Shown here: positions 59,331 through 64,000 of the stretch, in pieces
Layout: every line of letters begins with the position of its first letter
Numbering within the stretch: the stretch's first letter is position 1
Assembly (NCBI GenBank): GCA_026826555.1
Contig: JAKSZT010040477.1
Coordinates: 1 to 64,000, forward strand
Direction of reading: 5' to 3'
Source: Tolypeutes matacus
Taxonomy: Eukaryota > Chordata > Mammalia > Cingulata > Chlamyphoridae
DNA: 64,000 nucleotides
Program-made: the position numbers and the translations under genes
Notes under the pieces: generated by a model
What the model saw: only the letters and a program-made list of their open reading frames with translations
What the model was told of the DNA's origin: nothing
The model's database searches: none

Positions 59331-62110
59331 GCTTACCCTTTCATCTGTTGGTGGACATTTGGGTTACTTCCAATTTTGGCAATAATGAATAATGCCACTA
59401 CAAACATTGGTGTACCTGCTTTCAATACTTCTGGGTATATCTCCAGCGGTGGGATTACTAGAACATATGGCAATATAATATTTAGCTTCTTGAGGAAGCA
59501 CCAAACTATCCTCCAAAATGGTTTCACCATTCTATATTCCCACCAGCAGTGGATGAGGGTTCCGATTCCTCCACTTCTCAACCACTTGTAGTACACTATA
59601 TTTTAATACCCACCAATCAATTAGGTGTAAAGTGATGTCTCACTGTAGTTTTGATTTGCATTTCCTAATAGCTAGAGATGTTAGGCATCTTTTTATGTGC
59701 TTTTAGCCATATGAAACTCCTCCTTGGAAAAGTGTCTATTAAAGTCTCTTGCCCATTTTTAAATGGGTTGTTTGTCTTTTTGTTTTTGAGATGTAGAATT
59801 TCTTTATATATGTTAAATCTTACTGTGTTATTGGATAAGTGGTTACCAAATATTTTCTCCCACTGGGTAGGCTCCCTTTTCACTTTCTTGACAAACTCCT
59901 TTGAAGCACAAAGTTTTTAATTTTGAGGTGGTCCCATTTATCTTTTATTTCTTTTGTTGCTGTGCTTTGTGTGTAAAGTGTATGAAACCATTTAATATGA
60001 CAAGAGCTCACAGAAGCTTCTCTATATTATCTTCTAGGAGTTTTATCATATTGGCTCTTATATCTTTGATCCATCTTGAGTTAACTTTTATTTAGGGTAT
60101 TAGATGGTGATCCTCTCTCATTGTTTGGCTGTGGATATCCAGTACTCCCAGAACCATTTACTGAAGAGGACAGTCTGTCCCAGTTGAGTGTGTCAGTTGG
60201 CCATGTATATGAGGATCTGTATCAGAACTCTCAGTTTGGTTCCGTCGGTTAGTATGTCTATTCTTGTAGCAATACCATGCAGATTTGACTACAGTAACTT
60301 TTTAGTAAGCTTTAAAGTAGGTAGCATGATTCCTCCAATTTCATTTTTCTTTTCCAATATACAACTTGCCCTACCAAATAAATTTCATAATTAGCTTTTC
60401 TAATTCAGTAAAAAATGCAGTTGTAATTTTTATTAGGATTGTGATAAATCTGTAAATCAATTTGGGTAGAAAGGAATCTTAATGATGTCAGTCTTCCAAT
60501 CCATGAACATGGAATATTCTTCTATTTATTTAGGTCTTCTTTCATTTTCCTTATCAATGTTGTGAAGTATTCTGTGTACAAGTCCTTTACATATTTAATT
60601 AAGTTTTTTCTAGATAATTGATTCTTTTAGTTGTTATTGTAAACTGACATTTTTTCTTGATTTCTTCTTCAGATTGCTCATTAGTGTACTGAAAGGCTAT
60701 GGATTTTTAGGGTTGACCTTATATACTTTTTACTGTACTCATTTATCAGCTTTAGAAGTTTTGTTGTATATTTTTTCAGGGATTTCTACATACAGGATCA
60801 TGTGATCTGCAAGTAGTGAAATTTTCACTTCTTCCTTTCCAATTTGGGTGCATTTTATTTCATTTTCTTGCCTCAGTGCTCAACCAAGCACTTCTAACAC
60901 AATATTAAACACAAGAGATGAGAGTGGCATCTTGTCTTGTTCCAGATTTTAGAAGGAAAAACTTTAGCATTTCATCATTGATTATGACCCTACCTGTGGA
61001 ATTTTCATATATGCCCTTTATCACATTGAGGAACTTTACTTCTATTCCTATTTTTTGAAGTGTTTTTTATCAATAAAGGATGTGGTATTTTGTCAAATGC
61101 TTTTTCTGTATCAATAGAGATCATCATGTGTTTTTTTATATTAATCCATTAATGTGGTGTATCATATTGATTTTCTTAAGTTGAACCATCCTTGCATACC
61201 AAGGATGAAGCCCACTTGGTCATGGCATATAATTCATTGATGTTTTGTTGAATGTGATTAGCAAGTATTTTGTTTTCTAGTATTTTAGCATCCAGTTCCT
61301 TTAGAGAGATTGGTCTATAGTTTTGTTTACTTGTGGCATATTTATGTGGCTCTGGTTTTAAGATGATGTTGGCCTCATAGAATGAGTTTGGCAATGTTCC
61401 CTCCACTATTATTTTGTGGAATAGTTTAAGCAGGATTGTTGTTAGTTCTTTCTGGAATAATTGGTAGATTTCACCTCTGAAGCCATCTTGTCCTGGGCTT
61501 TTCTTACTTGAGAGGTTTTTGATGACTAATTCAATCTCACTACTTGTGATCGGTCTGTTAAGTTTATCTATTTCTTCTTATATCAATGTAAGCTACTTTT
61601 GTGTTTCTAGAAATTTGTCCATTTCATTTAATTTATTTATCTTGTTGGCATACAATTTTTCAAATTATCCTTTTACGATATTGTTTTTTTCTAAGGGATC
61701 AGTGGTGATATACCATTCTTTATTTTTTATGTATTTGTATCTTCTCTTTTTTTTTTTTTTTTTTTTTTTTGTTAATTTAGCTAAGGGTTTGTCAATTTAT
61801 TAATCTTCTCAAAGAACTAGCTTTTGATTTTATTAATGTTTACTGATGTTTTTTTCTCTCAGTTTCATTTAGTTCTGCTCTAATCATTGTTATTTCCTTC
61901 TTTCTGCTTGCTTTGAGATCAGCTTTTTTGTTTTGTTTTGTTTTGTTTTTGTTTTGTTTTAGTTCCTCCAGGTCTACAGTTAAGTCTTCAATTTTAGCAA
62001 TTTCTTCATTATTAATAGAAGCATTTGTGACTATAATTTTCCTTCTTAGCACTGCTTTTGCTACATCTAATAGGTTTTGATATGTTGTGTTCTCATTTTC
62101 AGAGATAAAT
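59331..62110 (-). mobile_element. L1 ORF2 relic
   Basis: On the - strand ORF2 is followed from about 62100 (endonuclease/linker) through the reverse transcriptase to the C-terminus at 59330. Visible parts: an [11 protein letters not shown] reading with [12 protein letters not shown] at 61400-61250, the FADD region near 60800 (complement, changed), and IGTLIHCWWEYRMVKPFW at 59568-59510. Multiple stops and frameshifts. A T-run at about 61747-61770 and (GTTTT)n at about 61930-61962 have expanded inside it. Confidence 0.75.
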
Positions 62111-62139
62111 TCAGTTACCCTAGCTTACATTTCAAGTAA

Positions 62140-62440
62140 TGGCAGACAGGCAGTGGCCTCAGGAAGATGAGCATTCACTTTGAATCAGAATATGTCTATA
62201 ACAAAATACTAGTAAGTCCACTCGAGTCCATAGCTCTTTCCCCAATCCTGAGGAGTCTGGGATAGTTGATGTCCACTCCACTTCCAAGTGAGAGGGGGCT
62301 TATAGCCCATGGATAAGATGGATGGGATTATCCTGCCTGCAGCTACAGACTCTCTCCATTTCCTGGGATGGTCATTATCCATCATCATATCCTTGCCAGG
62401 TGACTTGGGTGACCTTAACAATATGACTGTTCATTTTGTA
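62140..62440 (-). mobile_element. L1 3' UTR fragment
   Basis: This is the reverse complement of 29280-29500: it includes GAGTCCATAGCTCTTTCCCC, CCAAGTGAGAGGGGGCTTAT and TCCATTTCCTGGGATGG. It lies directly upstream (in L1 orientation) of the ORF2 relic, so it is a separate insertion. Confidence 0.75.
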
Positions 62441-62469
62441 AGAAGCCAAACCTTCCACTAGAAAGCAGA

Positions 62470-63260
62470 TATAGGAAAAAAAAAACTATGAATATATTGC
62501 ATGTGAGAAAATCTTCACCTCAAATTAACTCTCATTCTACATTGGAGGATATATAAAGGGAAGAAATCTTTTGAATGTACAGAATATGGGTAAACCTTCT
62601 GTTTCAACCCAACTTTGAAGGGTAAGAGTTGGGGCAATCCTAAGACCAAAGTACACACTAGACAAATGGTTAGACATGAGTTTTTTTTGGGACTTACAAA
62701 CAGAAGAGACTTCCACGGTGACCAGTTGAAGAATGAAGTTAGCACTCCACAAAGAAACAAGAAAAGGAGGGTGAATATAAGGGATCACAGGACAAAGATG
62801 TCCCATAAGGTATGAGAACAGAGTTTCTCCAAAAGTTATACAGACTTGAGGTTATTAAACTTTGTAGGACCATTAGTACTTTCTTTCCTTCAGGGAAGTG
62901 TGTTACTTTTTAACTAGTAAGTGTCCAGTTTAAACCAATGCCTATGTGCTTTGGCTGTGTTTCATTTAAGGTGTGACATCCTGGTCTCTGTGCTCCCACA
63001 CCTTCAAATATAGGTTAGATCTCACACACAGGGGAGAAATCCTGTGGTAATGAATGTTAGTCATAAGTCAGCTCTCACAGTACACCAGAGAACACAGCTG
63101 GAGAGAATCCCTAAGAATAAAATGAATGTGAAAAAAACATAATTTCAGATGTCAAACTTTATTAATCATCAGAAAACTCAAAAAGGAGAAAAATTCTGAT
63201 AGTATAATGAATATGAAAAATCATCAGTAGTGTCAAACTCAGGGAAATGCCAAATTAAAT
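62470..63260 (+). pseudogene. C2H2 zinc-finger gene relic, split by a solo LTR
   Basis: Before the LTR: a YECIACEKIFTSN reading near 62490-62530 and FECTEYG at 62572-62592, each the first half of a C2H2 finger (C-x2-C). After it: an HTGEKSCGNEC segment near 63024-63060, then SHKSALTVHQRT near 63063-63100, the H-x3-H half with the usual linker. Stops and frameshifts are frequent, and later sequence to 63260 keeps only traces. C2H2 arrays bind DNA in transcription factors, often with KRAB domains, but none is seen here. With several linked fingers and no introns it could be the finger exon of a dead gene or a retrocopy. Confidence 0.65.
62600..63000 (-). repeat. Solo LTR, same family as the LTRs of the 33-39 kb ERV
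   Basis: 401 bases opening TGTTTCAACCCAAC and closing CTCCCACA on the + strand. It aligns by eye with 33142-33593 (for example GACTTACAAACAGAAGAG against GACTTACAGACAGAAGAG, and GTATGAGAACAGAGTTTCT against ATTATGAGAACAGAGTTTCT). It is flanked by CCTTC at 62595-62599 and 63001-63005, a 5-base target duplication. No interior is present, so the provirus was lost by LTR-LTR recombination. It landed inside the zinc-finger relic. Confidence 0.85.
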
Positions 63261-63340
63261 ATTGCCTCAAAAAGTGGACTCCTGAGGTGTCAGGAGACAT
63301 CCAGACACTATAGGCAGGGCAGGAGTTTGGTGCCCTGCCA

Positions 63341-64000
63341 GTGGGCCCTATCTCTGATCAATTATCAGTTTTGGAAAAGGCCCATAATAATGAATATGAG
63401 GATGAAGATGAGTATGCTGATGATATTGACATGGCTCTTGAGTCTAAGAAATGGACGACAGTCTGGAATCTCAGGATTCTAGAAAATATTGCAAAATATT
63501 TGTGGAATTTAGATCCAAATTCTGTTTAATCTGACCCCAAACTAGAGTGTTGAGAGAGAAACCCCATGCTCTGCAGGGAAGAATTCAGATGAAGTTAGTT
63601 ATGTTGGAGATAAGTTTCTTTGATACACTAAAGGAACCATTTCAATGGCTCAGACTCAGTTGTTTACTTGGGAAGCCTATGACAGGGGATCTGAAGTGCA
63701 TCAGCAATTAGATCCCATAAACCTGGAGCTGTTGTATAAGTCATTCAAAGCAGAAAAAGATTTTAAGCAACAGCTGAAAGAAAGCATCCTGGAAAATTAT
63801 AGTAGCTAAGAACACATTTGTGCCCCTCCAATGGAATTACTTTTAGCTCAAACAGAATACTATGTTGAGTACTCAAGACAAAGGATATGAGTAGACTGTT
63901 GCCTGTTCTAAGTATGAGGAGGATGTGAAGATCAAAAATAACATGCATATATGGGTGTCTTTCTGGAAAGAAGGCCAATGGGGATTCAAATACTCCTATT
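63341..64000 (+). pseudogene. SLU7P: Processed pseudogene of SLU7 (pre-mRNA splicing factor), continuing past the right edge
   Basis: The translation follows SLU7 across several exons with no introns: an acidic [13 protein letters not shown] stretch near 63398-63435, [12 protein letters not shown] near 63487-63525, [14 protein letters not shown] near 63678-63718, [10 protein letters not shown] near 63725-63755, KESILENY near 63780-63800, ELLLAQTEYYVEYS near 63832-63878, and [10 protein letters not shown] near 63904-63936. SLU7 works in the second step of splicing in the nucleus. Stops and frameshifts (for example TAA at 63527-63529 and TGA near 63890) disable it. The absence of introns indicates an L1-mediated retrocopy. 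The N-terminal part, including the zinc knuckle, is not visible upstream, so the copy appears 5'-truncated. The symbol marks the parent only. Confidence 0.82.

Overview
This window is a stretch of mammalian nuclear DNA, AT-rich and dominated by retroelements. No gene in it looks intact. Five short SINEs carry a tRNA-like head (of tRNA-Ala type) of the kind described from armadillo genomes. Together with L1 elements that have unusually long 3' tails and HAL1-like half-L1 relics, they suggest a xenarthran (armadillo or sloth). That placement is inference from repeat families, not from a single-copy gene.

The non-repeat skeleton is an olfactory receptor (OR) cluster fragment. Three family-2 OR genes, OR2L-like by eye, lie on the + strand at 15.4-16.4, 43.0-43.9 and 52.6-53.5 kb. 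All three are broken by frameshifts or stops. Their flanks resemble one another, so the locus grew by tandem block duplication and was then expanded by insertions. Further flank-like blocks without a receptor lie at 18.5-21.6, 31.1-33.1 and 48.8-49.3 kb.

Layout. 0-1.9 kb: 5' end of a young L1 on the - strand, running off the left edge. 3.3-6.5 kb: 5'-truncated betaretrovirus-like ERV with integrase and env relics and a 3' LTR. 6.5-12.6 kb: old L1 and HAL1-like debris, a MIR, a recent GC-rich SINE and a - strand L1 3' end. 12.6-17.9 kb: first OR block. 21.7-29.9 kb: nearly full-length but dead L1 on the + strand. 30.1-32.6 kb: L1 pieces and one copy of an unclassified 0.6-kb repeat. 33.1-38.9 kb: - strand ERV with two LTRs, a 5-bp target duplication and env relics. 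39.3-42.4 kb: HAL1-like element with two more copies of the 0.6-kb repeat. 43-55.5 kb: second and third OR blocks, separated by an unassigned relic and small repeats. 55.5-62.4 kb: - strand L1 debris. 62.5-64 kb: a C2H2 zinc-finger relic split by a solo LTR, then a processed pseudogene of the splicing factor SLU7 that runs off the right edge.

Nothing here forms a working pathway. The interest lies in genome dynamics: OR birth and death, nested and solo LTRs with intact target duplications, an inverted pair of L1 promoters about 20 kb apart, and repeat families that may be lineage-specific. I did not find evidence for a new molecular system.
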